A model generated the notes under the pieces. That model worked only from the letters and a program-made list of their open reading frames with translations, searched no databases and was not told the origin of the DNA. 58,469 nucleotides of DNA, from contig CAJUTR010000017.1 in the NCBI GenBank assembly GCA_910589665.1, positions 1 through 58,469 on the forward strand. The letters are read 5' to 3'. Position numbers and translations under genes: made by a program. Shown here one piece after another: positions 35,841 through 45,455 of the stretch (position 1 is the stretch's first letter; each line of letters opens with the position of its first letter). The stretch comes from an uncultured Eubacterium sp. (lineage in GTDB: Bacteria > Bacillota > Clostridia > Lachnospirales > Lachnospiraceae).

Positions 35841-36452
35841 CCACAGTGCTTATGTGAATAAACTCCAAGGTGAACTGCGTATGCCCTTTCCACAGTATCT
35901 TGGCATTTTTTCCAAGGTTACAACCCATACACCTCTTACCTTATTGGAAACTTATACTTCTCCATCTGCTTTTCTTAAAGCAGATGGAGAAGAGATAATT
36001 GACATCATTAAATCAACTGCCCGCTTTGGACTTACCTATGCTCAGGACAAGTATCATGCCATTATCCAGGCTGCAAATGAAGCAAAGGAGTTCGGTTACA
36101 TCATTGACAGCAACATCAAGCGGATTCGACTCTATATCAGTTTCATCCGCAAATATGATGAAGAAATCAGCAGCATCCTGGAATCCATGCACGGACTCGT
36201 AAATGCTAATGAAGATACCGATTTTGTGAAGCAGATCCACTTAATAGAAACATTCAAAGGCGCCGGTTTCTTATCTGCCGTATCCCTCATGGGAGAGATT
36301 GGTGATTTTTCTGCATTTTCAAAACCAAAACAACTTTTTGCTTACTTTGGTCTTGATCCAGCTGTAAAACAATCTGCAAATTTGAAGGTACCAAAATTCA
36401 AATGTCCAAAAGAGGTTCTGCTATAGCCAGACGGGTTATTCAGCAGTATTAA
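35809..36452 (+). mobile_element. IS110-family transposase fragment (degenerate)
   Basis: The frame from 35809 carries YTSPSAFLKADGEEIIDII, ETFKGAGFLSAVSLMGEIGDFSAF and KPKQLFAYFGLDPAVKQSA, the C-terminal transposase_20 half of IS110/IS116/IS902 enzymes with the conserved LMGEIGD and AYFGLDP segments. The N-terminal DEDD RuvC-like half is missing, and a frameshift near 36390 moves the conserved end (KIQMSKRGSAIARRV) into another frame. Inactive. IS110 elements lack terminal repeats, so borders cannot be defined. Confidence 0.8.
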
Positions 36453-36453
36453 T

Positions 36454-36843
36454 ATGCAGCTATGTCGCATCACCGACTATTCCTTATACTGTTCCTCTTG
36501 CGGTTCCACAAATATAACAGATCACAAATGCAATACCTGCGGCTCCCCCGCTGTCACGTACTTTGAAATTGCTCAGTCCGTCTACCTCCACTGCAAAAAT
36601 AAGAACGCAAATCTCCTGACACAGCGGACGTATATCCACAACTTACTAGATCTAAAAACATTTTTAGGCGATCGTTTATACAAAGAACGGTATTCCCATA
36701 TCCGGGAGGATGTTTACACGAACAGTAATTCTGTCTCCGACGGGATGGAAACCAATAATTCAAAGCGAATTCACCACGCAAAAGAACTCCTGCAGAAAGC
36801 CGAACATGAGCTGGCGCAGGCATGCTTCCCCAGCACACACTGA
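36454..36843 (+). CDS. Zinc-ribbon protein, possibly phage-derived
   Basis: 129 residues. A four-cysteine knuckle lies at the start (YCSSCGSTNITDHKCNTCG), followed by a helical region with KNANLLTQRTYIHNLLDLKTFLG and a C-terminal coiled stretch (AKELLQKAEHELAQA). The first few codons are directly joined to the IS110 fragment, so the true N-terminus may be missing. It overlaps the following phage tail-like gene by 22 bases. Probably a small structural or regulatory gene of the same prophage remnant. Confidence 0.4.
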   Translation: MQLCRITDYSLYCSSCGSTNITDHKCNTCGSPAVTYFEIAQSVYLHCKNKNANLLTQRTYIHNLLDLKTFLGDRLYKERYSHIREDVYTNSNSVSDGMETNNSKRIHHAKELLQKAEHELAQACFPSTH

Positions 36844-38979
36844 CTAGAAACGTTTATTCATTCGCGGCATACCGCACACTAAACAGCAAAGACTTTCCGA
36901 TTCCAAACGCCTATGACAAATTCACACTCGGAAACTTTATGCACTATATTTCACAACACGGCACGATCTACAAACTGCGCCTCTGTGCAGAAGAGTTTTC
37001 CTGGGAAGATCATGAAGTTTCACTGAACGTCGAATTTACGGATATCGTCCGCTCTTCCGATCATTCGATCCAGGATATCGAAACCCTGATTGCGCAGGTA
37101 GGGAATCTGGCCTCCTCATTCGATTGTGTGAAGAGACAAGCCGAACAGGGCGAGACAGCAAACGAATTGCTCGATACCATAAAAAATGAGGGCCTTTTTT
37201 CCGCGCTAGTCAATGTCCTGAACGCTAGAAATCAGGACATTCAAATAACAGAAAACGGCATCACACTGCGAGAGTACGATCCCGATCTCGAACAATTTGA
37301 CAGATACCATATGAAACTGATCAATCGAAACATTGTCATGACCGAAGACAACTGGAAACACGCCAAGTTGGCGATCGGCCTCGGCCGGTACGGAGATAAA
37401 CGATTATACGGCGTCTGGGCGAACCTTCTCGTCGGCGACCTCCTCGTAGGCAAAGAGTTGAAAATAGTAAATGGCAATCACAGCGTCGTCATTGATAAAG
37501 ACGGTATCACACTGGACGGCGGTTCCATCTGATGGAAGAAAAAACTGCAGGAAGCGGATGTAGAAGGGTTAATCACCCGATTACAGAAAGCAGATGAAGC
37601 CGCTCAGCAGCTATCGGATTACAAAACAGAAATCAGAGATTTCCAAAACAAAGTTATCACTTCCCTAACGGGAAATCCCACCACTGACATCAGTCAGGAT
37701 CATGTGATCTCCCCTAAGATCGCCGGCGGTTATTTATACATATCCAATGAAGATCATGCGGTAGAGATCGATCCTTCACACAGTGGCGGCGACAGAACTC
37801 TAGACGGATATTTATTCTGTATCCGAAACAAAGTGAACGACTCACGGATCCTAAGCGTTGATACGAAAGGAAATGGATATTTTGCCGGAAATATCAAATG
37901 TAAGGAAGGAAATATCGCCAACTGGTTTATTGAAGATTCAAAAATTTCTGCCACGACTGCTTTTCACGACGGCATCGGACAGATTTTAGAATTAAACTCG
38001 AAAGATGTATGTTTAAAGTCCACCAGTACATCACGATCTGAATTAGATATACCCGTTACGAATACGTCCATCGTTTCCGATGGGTGTGTAAAATGCAGAA
38101 CATTCTATGGAACTGGCGGGCCGAACCACCGATCTGAGTATATGACTTCCATCAGCGGCAGAAACATCAAATGCGAGATGAATCCATACAGTGATCATCC
38201 CGAAACATGTTTTGAGTTAGATGATTCTTGTATTAAGACAGAAGTCCCCATCTATTATAAGGACGAACAAAAAACCAACGACCTGCAAAACAAACTTGAC
38301 AGCCACGAGATTTTGCAAGCGCTGGATATCGTGGATTCACTGACTTCCACGGCCGCAAACAAAGCACTGTCTGCAAATCAGGGAAAGATCCTGAATCATC
38401 TCATTACACATGTCACAAGGATTTTAGGGGATAACGTTGATAAAATACCCGGAAAAGCCTTATCCTCAAATGATTATACTATTGAGGATAAAAATAAACT
38501 TAAGAATATAGCACCCGGTGCCGAAGCAAATGTTCAGGCAGATAAAAATGTAACGAATACCGCAAGCGATGCTTTCATAAAGAACAAATCAGGTATCCCA
38601 ACAAAAATATCACAATTAACAAACGACAGCGGTTTCAAGACAACTGACAATAATACTTGGAAAGCCAATACCAAAGATCCAGAGGGATATGTCGCAAGAG
38701 GCAGCGGAAATGCTAATAAAGTATGAAGGACAGATGAGAACGGGTATACGGCATGGAGGGATGAAAGCGCCGTTTCCATACTGGATACAAATATCAATCA
38801 TGCTGCAGCACTGGGATTCATCGGGTGATACCATTTTGGAAACGGCGGAAGGAATCTCAAACGGCTCAGTGATCGTACACGTAGAAAACGGATGGTGGCT
38901 GAGGATCGGAATGAAAGGCTATCACGACTGGATGTTCACCAAAGCTTCTTTTACCCTTGATTATCTGACCATTGAATAG
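36822..38979 (+). pseudogene. Phage tail-fibre-like gene broken by two TGA stops and a frameshift
   Basis: One frame is open from 36822 to TGA 37530-37532 and resumes in the same frame at 37533 (KKKLQEADVEGL, then KIAGGYLYISNED) until TGA 38724-38726. It continues RTDENGYTAWRDES and then shifts frame near 38815 into DSSGDTILETAEGISNGS up to TAG 38979. The middle has the repetitive beta style of tail/minor structural proteins (NKVxxTDENG, DTNxxHA-A-LG) and a coiled segment at 37545-37640. In related fibres the position of the second stop is a Trp, so TGG to TGA is likely. Normal TGG codons are used elsewhere in the gene. It is the 3' end of a lost prophage. Confidence 0.6.
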
Positions 38980-38987
38980 AAAAGAAA

Positions 38988-39032
38988 AAACCACAAGCCA
39001 TCATAAAACTACTCCTGCTGGTTTGTGGTTTC
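38988..39032. terminator. Bidirectional terminator
   Basis: AAACCACAAGCCA pairs with TGGTTTGTGGTTT (one mismatch) around a 20-base loop, with A residues before and T residues after. It separates the phage remnant from the reverse-strand secreted protein gene. Confidence 0.65.
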
Positions 39033-39052
39033 CATCTAAACGGCAGTTCCCT

Positions 39053-39841
39053 TTACCATCTGCCGATACTCACTGTACTACTTGCTCCGATCACCTGCGT
39101 ATCCTTATTACAATATATCCTTTCAAGATTTGGATTCGTGGATACATCGACGGTTTTCACCGAAGTATAGCCAATCCCCAAATGTTTTAACGTTGTAAGG
39201 CCTCTTACATTGACTTCTGTCACGCCCCGGTTGTTGTCCAGTTCGAGTTTTTCCAAAGCTGTAAAGCAGCTTACGTCGATCACTCCCTTTACTCCAAAAT
39301 CATTGGTAGATTCTATATCGGCAATCCGTAAGGTAGTGAGCCTGCCTTCCTCATTCCATAAGTAAAACTGTGTGTCGTCTAAGTTCGTACTAATATTTGC
39401 TCCATCTGCCACTAACCTTTTCACCATGACATCCAGATTTTCACGATCCTCTTTTGCCAGCTGTTCTTTCGTTTTTGGCGTCGGCGTCATTGTTGGTGTT
39501 GGAGTTGCGTTTTTGGATTTTTCTGTCACTGTTACCTTACAGGTATATTTCTTCTTTCCGACCTTAGCGATAACCTTAGCAACCCCCTTTTTCTTAGCCG
39601 TTACCTTTCCAGTCCTGCTAACCTGAGCAATCTTTTTGGGATTGCTGGACCATTTTACTTTCTTACTCTGCTTCTTTGTGAGATTTTTAACAGAAAGTTT
39701 TCTAGTCTGACCCACCTCTAAAGTCAGCTTGCTATTGCTGATCTTCGCTTTCTTCGCCGCCCCCGCTGTACTGCCTTGCACACTGGTCAGCACCATTGCG
39801 GCAGACAGCACAATCGCAATGTGTTTTGCTAATTTGTTCAT
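39053..39841 (-). CDS. Secreted Ig-like/leucine-rich-repeat protein
   Basis: 262 residues. Signal peptide (MNKLAKHIAIVLSAAMVLTS, cleaved near AGA), then a BIG2-like bacterial Ig domain (about 32-110) with the pattern LTLEVGQTRKLSV, KKVKWSSNPKKIAQVS and GKVTAKKKGVAKV, then a short TPTP linker and a leucine-rich segment (170-250) with repeats such as LRIADIES, LEKLELDNNRGVTEVNV and LKHLGIGYTSVKTVDV. Typical of clostridial surface adhesins; here it is short and has no obvious anchor, so it may be released. Its architecture echoes the large GT80-like protein. Confidence 0.75.
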   Translation of the reverse strand: MNKLAKHIAIVLSAAMVLTSVQGSTAGAAKKAKISNSKLTLEVGQTRKLSVKNLTKKQSKKVKWSSNPKKIAQVSRTGKVTAKKKGVAKVIAKVGKKKYTCKVTVTEKSKNATPTPTMTPTPKTKEQLAKEDRENLDVMVKRLVADGANISTNLDDTQFYLWNEEGRLTTLRIADIESTNDFGVKGVIDVSCFTALEKLELDNNRGVTEVNVRGLTTLKHLGIGYTSVKTVDVSTNPNLERIYCNKDTQVIGASSTVSIGRW

Positions 39842-39948
39842 GATATCCTCCATTCCCGAACGTATGCGACAGAATAAAGTGCCCTTGTAAATGCCGTTAC
39901 TCTTCTGTCATCCTTAACCGTCCTTTTCTAATTGTTCATTACTATTAC

Positions 39949-39977
39949 AGTATAGCGGATTAGGTTTACTTTGTCAA
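39949..39977 (-). promoter_or_regulatory. Promoter of the Ig/LRR protein gene
   Basis: Reverse-strand TTGACA (39977-39972) and TATACT (39954-39949), spacer 17; the -35 box abuts the stop codon of the PqqD gene. Confidence 0.8.
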
Positions 39978-40364
39978 CTACCTAATTTCTTCCTTTCCTT
40001 CAGGAGTACTCACGTCAGGAGCCGCCAGATCCAAAAAACCATAACTCTCCAGAACCTTCACATACTGAACCAGTCGTTCGAAAAGAGGTTCCGCCTTCTC
40101 TCCAAATTCTTCCCGAACCAGCATGGCAATATCATACACCGTCCGCTCCCCATCTATCAGCGGCCAGATAAAATTCCCCATCTCGTCCAAATGAATCTGT
40201 GAAATGCGCGGGCGGTGAAATACCTTTTGGGCAATCCAGTGAAAGACACCTTTGTTTTCCACCAAAATGGTCACTTCCCCTTTATCGCCCCTACGATACT
40301 GGCACGACTCGCTGTGAACCGGAATAAGATCAAGACAATTCCCCGATACGGTCGCTTTTTTCAT
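39978..40364 (-). CDS. PqqD-family protein (orphan RiPP recognition-like)
   Basis: 128 residues. The PqqD fold is a winged-helix-like peptide carrier that binds precursor peptides for radical SAM maturases. The matching region is residues about 60-115: LDEMGNFIWPLIDGERTVYDIAMLVREEFGE, then a helix and YVKVLESYGFLDL. The N-terminal 55 residues (CQYRRGDKGEVTILV and WIAQKVFH) are found in stand-alone clostridial members. No maturase or precursor peptide is visible nearby, so it is an orphan. It ends at the downstream gene's -35 box. Confidence 0.7.
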   Translation of the reverse strand: MKKATVSGNCLDLIPVHSESCQYRRGDKGEVTILVENKGVFHWIAQKVFHRPRISQIHLDEMGNFIWPLIDGERTVYDIAMLVREEFGEKAEPLFERLVQYVKVLESYGFLDLAAPDVSTPEGKEEIR

Positions 40365-40406
40365 TCCAACCTCCCCTAAAACCAGCTGTATGTTTCTATT
40401 TTAATG

Positions 40407-42302
40407 TTACACCGATTTCTTTTTATTCATAGCAAATCTGAAAACACACAGCACCATGCCCACAAGCAGCACGACTGCTCCTGCCAATCCCAGATTCATT
40501 GTGCCGGACAGGTCAAGCGCATCGGAGACGCCGACCACCGCTAAAATAGCCAGTAAAATACCAACAAGTCCCTCTCCGGCAATCAGTCCGGAGCAAAACA
40601 GGATCCCGCCGCTCGCCTCGTTCTTTTTCTCTTTTTCCGAAGATCTCTTATCCACAAACCAGCGGACCACGCCGCCGACCATGATCGTTGCCGACAGTTC
40701 TAGCGGCAGATACAGGCCGATGGCTACCGGAAGGATAGGAATACCAAGGATCTCGATGGCGATGCCGATAAACACGCCGATAAATACAAGCGACCACGGA
40801 AGATTTCCATTCATTACGCCTTCGGTTATCATTTTCATAAGCGTAGCCTGCGGCGCTGATAACGCCTCGCTGCCAAATTCCCAGGCACGGTTCAAAAGAA
40901 GCAGGACGCCGCCGATCGTAAAAGCCGATACAACTGAACCGATCAGTTCGCCGATCTGCTGCTTCTTTGGCGTGGCTCCGAGAATATAACCGGTCTTTAA
41001 ATCCTGTGACGTATCACCGGCCATCGCCGCTATGATACAGATGACGGAACCAATGGCAATCGCGCCGACCATACCGCTCATCCCTGTGTCACCCGACATC
41101 TTGATCACCATTGTGGAAAACAAAAGCGTGGCGATCGCCATACCAGATACCGGGTTATTGCTGCTTCCCACCAGACCAACCATACGGGAGGACACCGTGG
41201 CAAAGAAGAAACCAAACACGACGACAAGAACTGCGCCAAGAAGAGAAACCGGAATCGCTGGAAGAAGCCAGATCATGACAACTAAAACGACAATTCCTCC
41301 AATGACAGCTCGCGTATCCATGTCCTGTTCCGTACGCAGATTTCCTCCATTCGTTCTTTCCTTCATTCCCTTCACCGCGTCACGAAATGTGGCGGCGATG
41401 AGCGGAAGGGATTTGATCAGACTGATAATACCACCGGCTGCCACAGCACCGGCGCCGATATATCGGATATAGCTTCCCCAAATTGCAGAAGCCCCGCCTT
41501 CGGCATACATTTGCGCAATCGTATCCGTCCCCGGATACAACACAGTGGATCCACCAAAAGTCACGATAGCAGGAATGATCACAAACCAGCCGAGAACCGC
41601 GCCAGCAAACATATAGGATGCAATTTTAATGCCGCAGATATATCCGACGCCGATCAACGCCGGATAAACCTGGGCGGAAAACTCTGTTTTCAGCGCGCGG
41701 ATGGGAGCCGATATGGCTGTCGGGACCACCTTGATCCCATCGACAATAAACTTAAAGACAGCCGCCAGTCCCATGCCCCAGAATACTGTTCTCGCACTAG
41801 ATCCGCCTTCCTCTCCCGCCAAAAGTACTTCCGCGCATGCCGTTCCCTCCGGATAAGGCAGGACACCGTGTTCCTTCACGATCAAGGCATTGCGGAGAGG
41901 CACCATAAATAAAACGCCGAGCACACCGCCGCATAAAGCGATCAGCGAAATCGTCAAAAGGCTTGGCGCTTCTGTCTTCCCTTCGGAAGCCCATAAATAC
42001 AGAGCCGGCAATGTAAATATCGCTCCGGCCGCCAGTGATTCTCCAGCCGAACCGATCGTCTGCACCATATTACTTTCCAGGATTGAATCTTTCTTCATGA
42101 TCACTCGGATGACTCCCATCGAAATAACCGCCGCCGGAATGGATGCCGACACTGTCATGCCCACACGAAGTCCCAAATAAGCATTCGCCGCACCAAAAAT
42201 GACAGCCAGCAGTACTCCGGTGACAATCGATGTCACCGTAAACTCTGGCGTCACTTTGTCCGCCGGAATATACGGCTTAAATTCCTCCTCCTTGTTTTCC
42301 AT
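40407..42302 (-). CDS. OPT-family oligopeptide transporter
   Basis: 631 residues and about 14-16 transmembrane helices, the layout of the bacterial OPT superfamily (PF03169), proton-coupled importers of peptides or metal-siderophore conjugates. Landmarks: NAYLGLRVGMTVSASIPAAVISM near the N-terminus, LPYPEGTACAEVL, GGVLGVLFMVPLR and NNPVSGMAIATLLF, the last two corresponding to conserved OPT loops. The start ATG 42302 is preceded by GGAGG. Substrate unknown. The next gene downstream, PqqD, lies 42 bases away and may be co-transcribed. Confidence 0.9.
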   Translation of the reverse strand: MENKEEEFKPYIPADKVTPEFTVTSIVTGVLLAVIFGAANAYLGLRVGMTVSASIPAAVISMGVIRVIMKKDSILESNMVQTIGSAGESLAAGAIFTLPALYLWASEGKTEAPSLLTISLIALCGGVLGVLFMVPLRNALIVKEHGVLPYPEGTACAEVLLAGEEGGSSARTVFWGMGLAAVFKFIVDGIKVVPTAISAPIRALKTEFSAQVYPALIGVGYICGIKIASYMFAGAVLGWFVIIPAIVTFGGSTVLYPGTDTIAQMYAEGGASAIWGSYIRYIGAGAVAAGGIISLIKSLPLIAATFRDAVKGMKERTNGGNLRTEQDMDTRAVIGGIVVLVVMIWLLPAIPVSLLGAVLVVVFGFFFATVSSRMVGLVGSSNNPVSGMAIATLLFSTMVIKMSGDTGMSGMVGAIAIGSVICIIAAMAGDTSQDLKTGYILGATPKKQQIGELIGSVVSAFTIGGVLLLLNRAWEFGSEALSAPQATLMKMITEGVMNGNLPWSLVFIGVFIGIAIEILGIPILPVAIGLYLPLELSATIMVGGVVRWFVDKRSSEKEKKNEASGGILFCSGLIAGEGLVGILLAILAVVGVSDALDLSGTMNLGLAGAVVLLVGMVLCVFRFAMNKKKSV

Positions 42303-42376
42303 ACGTTTTCCTCCATTTCCATTTGTTTTTATCCATATAAGCTATTGTAAAAGTCCCAACAGCATCTAGGTCAAAA

Positions 42377-42760
42377 TTAAAAATGATAAAATGCTTCGGT
42401 TTCCAAATTGCGATATTCGTGCTTTTCATAATAACCGATCAACTCACCCTCTTGATCCCGCAGCGCCACCATATACACGTCCTTATTTTCTTTCTCATTG
42501 TAAAATGTATAAATCTTATTATTCTCTCTCGCCTCTGCAAACCAGGAAACTACTTTTTGGATCATTTCCCGTGATCGTGCATTATGACACTCCAAAAGGC
42601 TCGTCCCCACAAGACTGCTGCCCCTTCTCTCATATCTCGAAACTGCCGCCGGATTCATATAAAGAATCCGATGATCCAAACTGCATATGACGACCGCTGA
42701 CTGATCCTGCTCGATCACGCTTTGAAAAAACGGTAGAAGCTCCTCTTCTCTGCCATCCAT
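42377..42760 (-). CDS. Single-domain PAS protein
   Basis: 127 residues forming one PAS domain: SVIEQDQSAVVICSLDHRILYMNPAAVSRY then LVGTSLLECHN, KIYTFYNEKENKDVYMVALRD and a C-terminal helix. In the related small PAS proteins of clostridia the cofactor is often heme or a flavin, but the binding residue cannot be judged here (LLECHNARS holds a Cys-His pair). No kinase or output domain. It lies 74 bases upstream of the OPT gene, same strand, so it may be part of that unit and tune uptake by a bound ligand. Confidence 0.65.
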   Translation of the reverse strand: MDGREEELLPFFQSVIEQDQSAVVICSLDHRILYMNPAAVSRYERRGSSLVGTSLLECHNARSREMIQKVVSWFAEARENNKIYTFYNEKENKDVYMVALRDQEGELIGYYEKHEYRNLETEAFYHF

Positions 42761-42792
42761 ATTTATCCTCCCTTATATCATGTAAATCCTTA

Positions 42793-43113
42793 TCATCTAA
42801 AAAGTTCCAATATGATCAAAGGTAAGCAATTCTTTCCATTTCCCTTTCTTATCCATGTTGTTTCATGATCCGATGCCATCCTATATTCTTTTCCATTAAA
42901 AGAAATCGTATAATTAATACAAAAATCATCTACATTATTCCATGTTATATTGCCAACAACCTTAAATGCAAGTATCTTAACCTTTCCCGGTTTTATGCTG
43001 ACCGTCCGCGCCAGCTTCACCTTGCGGTCATACGCGGTATAATCAGAATCCACCGCGATCTCATCCGATGATTGCATCCTAATCACTTTATTTGAACAGT
43101 TTCTAAACTTCAT
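42793..43113 (-). CDS. Hypothetical protein, small beta-rich
   Basis: 106 residues, no signal peptide. Several strands (KLARTVSIKPGKVKILAFKVVG, FCINYTISFNGKEYRMASDH) and a Trp-containing C-terminal stretch suggest a beta-sandwich, as in small immunity- or stress-associated proteins, but I do not recognise a family. The ATG at 43113 has only a weak ribosome site. It shares the direction of the PAS/OPT genes with a 32-base gap. AT-rich compared with neighbours. Confidence 0.45.
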   Translation of the reverse strand: MKFRNCSNKVIRMQSSDEIAVDSDYTAYDRKVKLARTVSIKPGKVKILAFKVVGNITWNNVDDFCINYTISFNGKEYRMASDHETTWIRKGNGKNCLPLIILELFR

Positions 43114-43570
43114 GTGGTGTCACTTCTCCCTTTTTCAAATCATAGGATCTTGCCGAAACAACAATAACATTGCAATTGGATATATACAACACACAGGTAA
43201 ATCGTATCATACCTAAAAAAACTTTTTTAATGAAACTCTTTTCATATCATACTCTCTCCTCACAAAGTAAATACATATAGGCGTTTGCGAAACGCTGCCC
43301 TCGCTGGATATGGTATAATAGAGTTGACCAGAAACCACTTTCCAAAACTCTGGAAAGGACAAATCTACTGTTCCTACCTGCAACACTTTTAGGATTATTG
43401 TATCATATCTCTCATAAAAAATAAATAATTGGAATTGAAGTCTTTTGATTTTTTTCTATCCAAAAGTTGTTCTTCACACAATAAAGGAACTGCGCACCAA
43501 TTCCTTAGCACGACAGCTCCCCTTCTGAAAATCCAACTCTCCATGACCACTTGCCAGACACTAACAATGA
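43114..43570. other. Gene-free stretch with hairpins and a lone promoter
   Basis: No convincing gene lies here. A hairpin repeat is at 43278-43295 (listed separately). A plus-strand extended -10 box, TGGTATAAT at 43311-43319, is followed by a perfect 7-bp hairpin CTTTCCA/TGGAAAG at 43338-43357. A small transcript starting near 43326 is possible. Open frames on either strand are short and lack homology I recognise. Confidence 0.4.
43278..43295. repeat. Hairpin repeat, copy 1
   Basis: TAGGCGTTTGCGAAACGC contains GCGTTT-GCG-AAACGC and is identical over 18 bases to the copy at 58415-58432. Confidence 0.75.
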
Positions 43571-43783
43571 TCAGGCACTGGCATTTCCCATCTGTCTCGT
43601 TTTACCATAAAAGGTAAGCAAATAAATCCCACACAGACCCACGATGGCGTAAATGATCCGTGACATCAGCTCTGCACCAAAGATAAAACCAACCAGATTA
43701 AAATTAAAAAAACCAATGAGCCCCCAGTTGATGGCTCCGATTATACTGATCGTAAGAACGATCGCATCCAATACTCTGCCCAT
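43571..43783 (-). CDS. DUF378-family small membrane protein
   Basis: 70 residues from ATG 43783, preceded by GAGGAGG. Two transmembrane helices: ALDA-type start VLDAIVLTISIIGAINWGLIGFF and IIYAIVGLCGIYLLTFYG. The IIGAINWGL motif is the DUF378 (YuzA) signature. Function unknown in all relatives. Single gene, reverse strand, in a region of decayed genes. Confidence 0.85.
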   Translation of the reverse strand: MGRVLDAIVLTISIIGAINWGLIGFFNFNLVGFIFGAELMSRIIYAIVGLCGIYLLTFYGKTRQMGNASA

Positions 43784-43863
43784 TAGAAAACCTCCTCGAT
43801 AAATATGATATTGATTTACTATCAGGTTTCCCAAAAGAAATCATAATATTCCTCGCGCTCATT

Positions 43864-44284
43864 TCACCTTTTCATGTATCCTCTTCTCTCTGCCTCCTTT
43901 ATCAATTTGGGCTGTATTTCAGGATATGTCCATTCTCCTTCCAATTCATCCACGAAAATGATTTTTTCAATTTCATGCTCCAGCATTTGTTCAAATTTAA
44001 AAATTTCCGCATGATAAAGCATGCCAAATGATTCCCGCCCGCCAAAACGGCACGGATCTGTCACAGAATACACGCATACCGGCAAAAGGCTGTACTCGAC
44101 CGCCCCTGTCTCTTCATATAATTCCCGTCTCGCCGCCTCTTCGATCGCTTCTCCCTCTTCCCTGTGTCCGCCGGGAATGTTCCCTGTGCTTGCAAAAAAC
44201 AAGTTTCCCCTCCGCCTCAGCTATGATCACCGCAAAATCAAGCAGTTCATCCTCCGTCTCTTCATAAAATCTTACTTCTTTCAT
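43864..44284 (-). pseudogene. NUDIX hydrolase, frameshifted
   Basis: The first 28 codons from ATG 44284 (KEVRFYEETEDELLDFAVII) run into a frame break at about 44195. The second frame continues with NIPGGHREEGEAIEEAARRELYEETGA, the NUDIX box (GX5EX7REUXEEXGU) with all metal ligands, and a C-terminal part ending in ERRGYMKR. Compared with intact relatives a few codons between VFCKH and IPGGH are missing, and the number of lost bases is not a multiple of three. Likely an ADP-ribose/nucleotide-type hydrolase before decay. Confidence 0.7.
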
Positions 44285-44317
44285 GTGGAAATGTCCTTAT
44301 CTTTATTATTCTCTCTT

Positions 44318-44477
44318 TTAAAATTCCGGTAATTGCGTAAATACCACCTTTTCACCATACGCAGCCCCGGCATAGATCATATCCGTATGACACTCTTCCG
44401 CCCTGCCGGTAAAGAAGCAGCATCCTGTCTCCTTTTGAAATGTATACCGACGCCATATTTCTTAATGTTCCATCCAT
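44318..44477 (-). pseudogene. Chimeric remnant: second NUDIX start joined to another ORF
   Basis: From ATG 44477 the frame reads LRNMASVYISKGDRMLLLYRQG, the typical opening of a NUDIX protein, then loses homology. A different frame then gives ECHTDMIYAGAAYGEKVVFT and ends LPEF-stop at 44318. The pieces come from two genes joined by a deletion. The second piece is not assigned. Another sign of decay beside the broken NUDIX gene. Confidence 0.45.
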
Positions 44478-44522
44478 ATTAGCCCCTTTCTCTTTCCGTC
44501 CATTCTCTTCCCGTCCTTTCTC

Positions 44523-45449
44523 TTATGTTTCCTTTTCCTTTAACGATGCCACTTTCCTCTTACTGATCCGCTCCCCTTTCATCACTTTTCCGCAGAGCAG
44601 GGGAGAATCCGGATCATACAAAACCGCCTGACGCGCCCCGCCGCACCGGCCGTCGACTGCATAGCAATACTGGCAGCCGTTGCGGCAGGTGTCATATGTG
44701 CCGACCTCAACACTCTCGATACACCCACATTGTTCCCGCTGGTTCCTGTCCTTCCCCGCCCGGATGCGGCAGCCCGTCAATTTCTCGATCAATTCCCTGT
44801 CGATACAACTGCCGCGCCGGATGCCGCACTGTGCCAAATCCATCTCCTCCGCGCAGCACACCATTTCCATACCATTTTCTTCCGCGTCCCGCCTAATCCC
44901 TGCTGCAAACGCCAGCTTCTCCCCGTCCTCTATATCAGACATCTGCAGTGCTTCTAACTTCGTTTTATTTTTGGCGTAAACATCCACAAAACTGATCACG
45001 CACCGTTCCGTATATCCGCTCAGGGCGTGCGCGATCTGCGAAAAAGCGCGCCTGTGGTATTTTGGTGTATACCGGTGGTTAAAAAAGATCGGATCGTACC
45101 TCCAGATCACCCTCTCCCTTCCTATTTTCTCCGCCAACTTTTGAAAAACCGGGATCATCACATTCTTTTTATGCGGCACACCACTCTCAATGTCCGCCCC
45201 ATAACCCGTAAGCGTAAATTGGAAATAAAAGGGATACTCCCCTAACTCATCCAGCCTCCCGATCATCGGTGCCGGATTTTTCGTCCAAAACACGATGCAG
45301 TCCACCACATCCGGCGAAAGGCTGATCTCGCTGATCTGATGCGCATTCATCGGATTCCTCACGTACAAATACCCTTCTTTCAGACGGTTCAAAAACCAAT
45401 CGGAATAGTAATTCGGAATGTCTGTTCTTCGACTGACGCTCAATATCAT
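44523..45449 (-). CDS. DUF1848 radical-SAM-like protein
   Basis: 308 residues. The start MILSVSRRTDIPNYYSDWFLNRL and VDCIVFWTKNPAPM are signatures of DUF1848 (PF08902). The C-terminal third holds a CxxxCxxC cluster motif in DTCRNGCQYCYA, with further Cys residues at CCAEEMDLAQCG and EQCGCIE, so an iron-sulfur cluster is expected. The family is thought to be radical-SAM-like with the cluster at the C-terminus; substrate unknown. Starts directly after the broken methyltransferase gene, GGGGATAAG before the ATG. Confidence 0.85.
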   Translation of the reverse strand: MILSVSRRTDIPNYYSDWFLNRLKEGYLYVRNPMNAHQISEISLSPDVVDCIVFWTKNPAPMIGRLDELGEYPFYFQFTLTGYGADIESGVPHKKNVMIPVFQKLAEKIGRERVIWRYDPIFFNHRYTPKYHRRAFSQIAHALSGYTERCVISFVDVYAKNKTKLEALQMSDIEDGEKLAFAAGIRRDAEENGMEMVCCAEEMDLAQCGIRRGSCIDRELIEKLTGCRIRAGKDRNQREQCGCIESVEVGTYDTCRNGCQYCYAVDGRCGGARQAVLYDPDSPLLCGKVMKGERISKRKVASLKEKET

Positions 45450-45455
45450 ATGCGC

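Noticed and set aside
36822..38979. Recoding of UGA as tryptophan in the phage-like gene
   Set aside because: Ordinary TGG codons encode Trp at many places in the same frame (for example in WEDH, DNWK, GVWAN), and a frameshift also breaks the gene, so plain nonsense mutation is the simpler reading.
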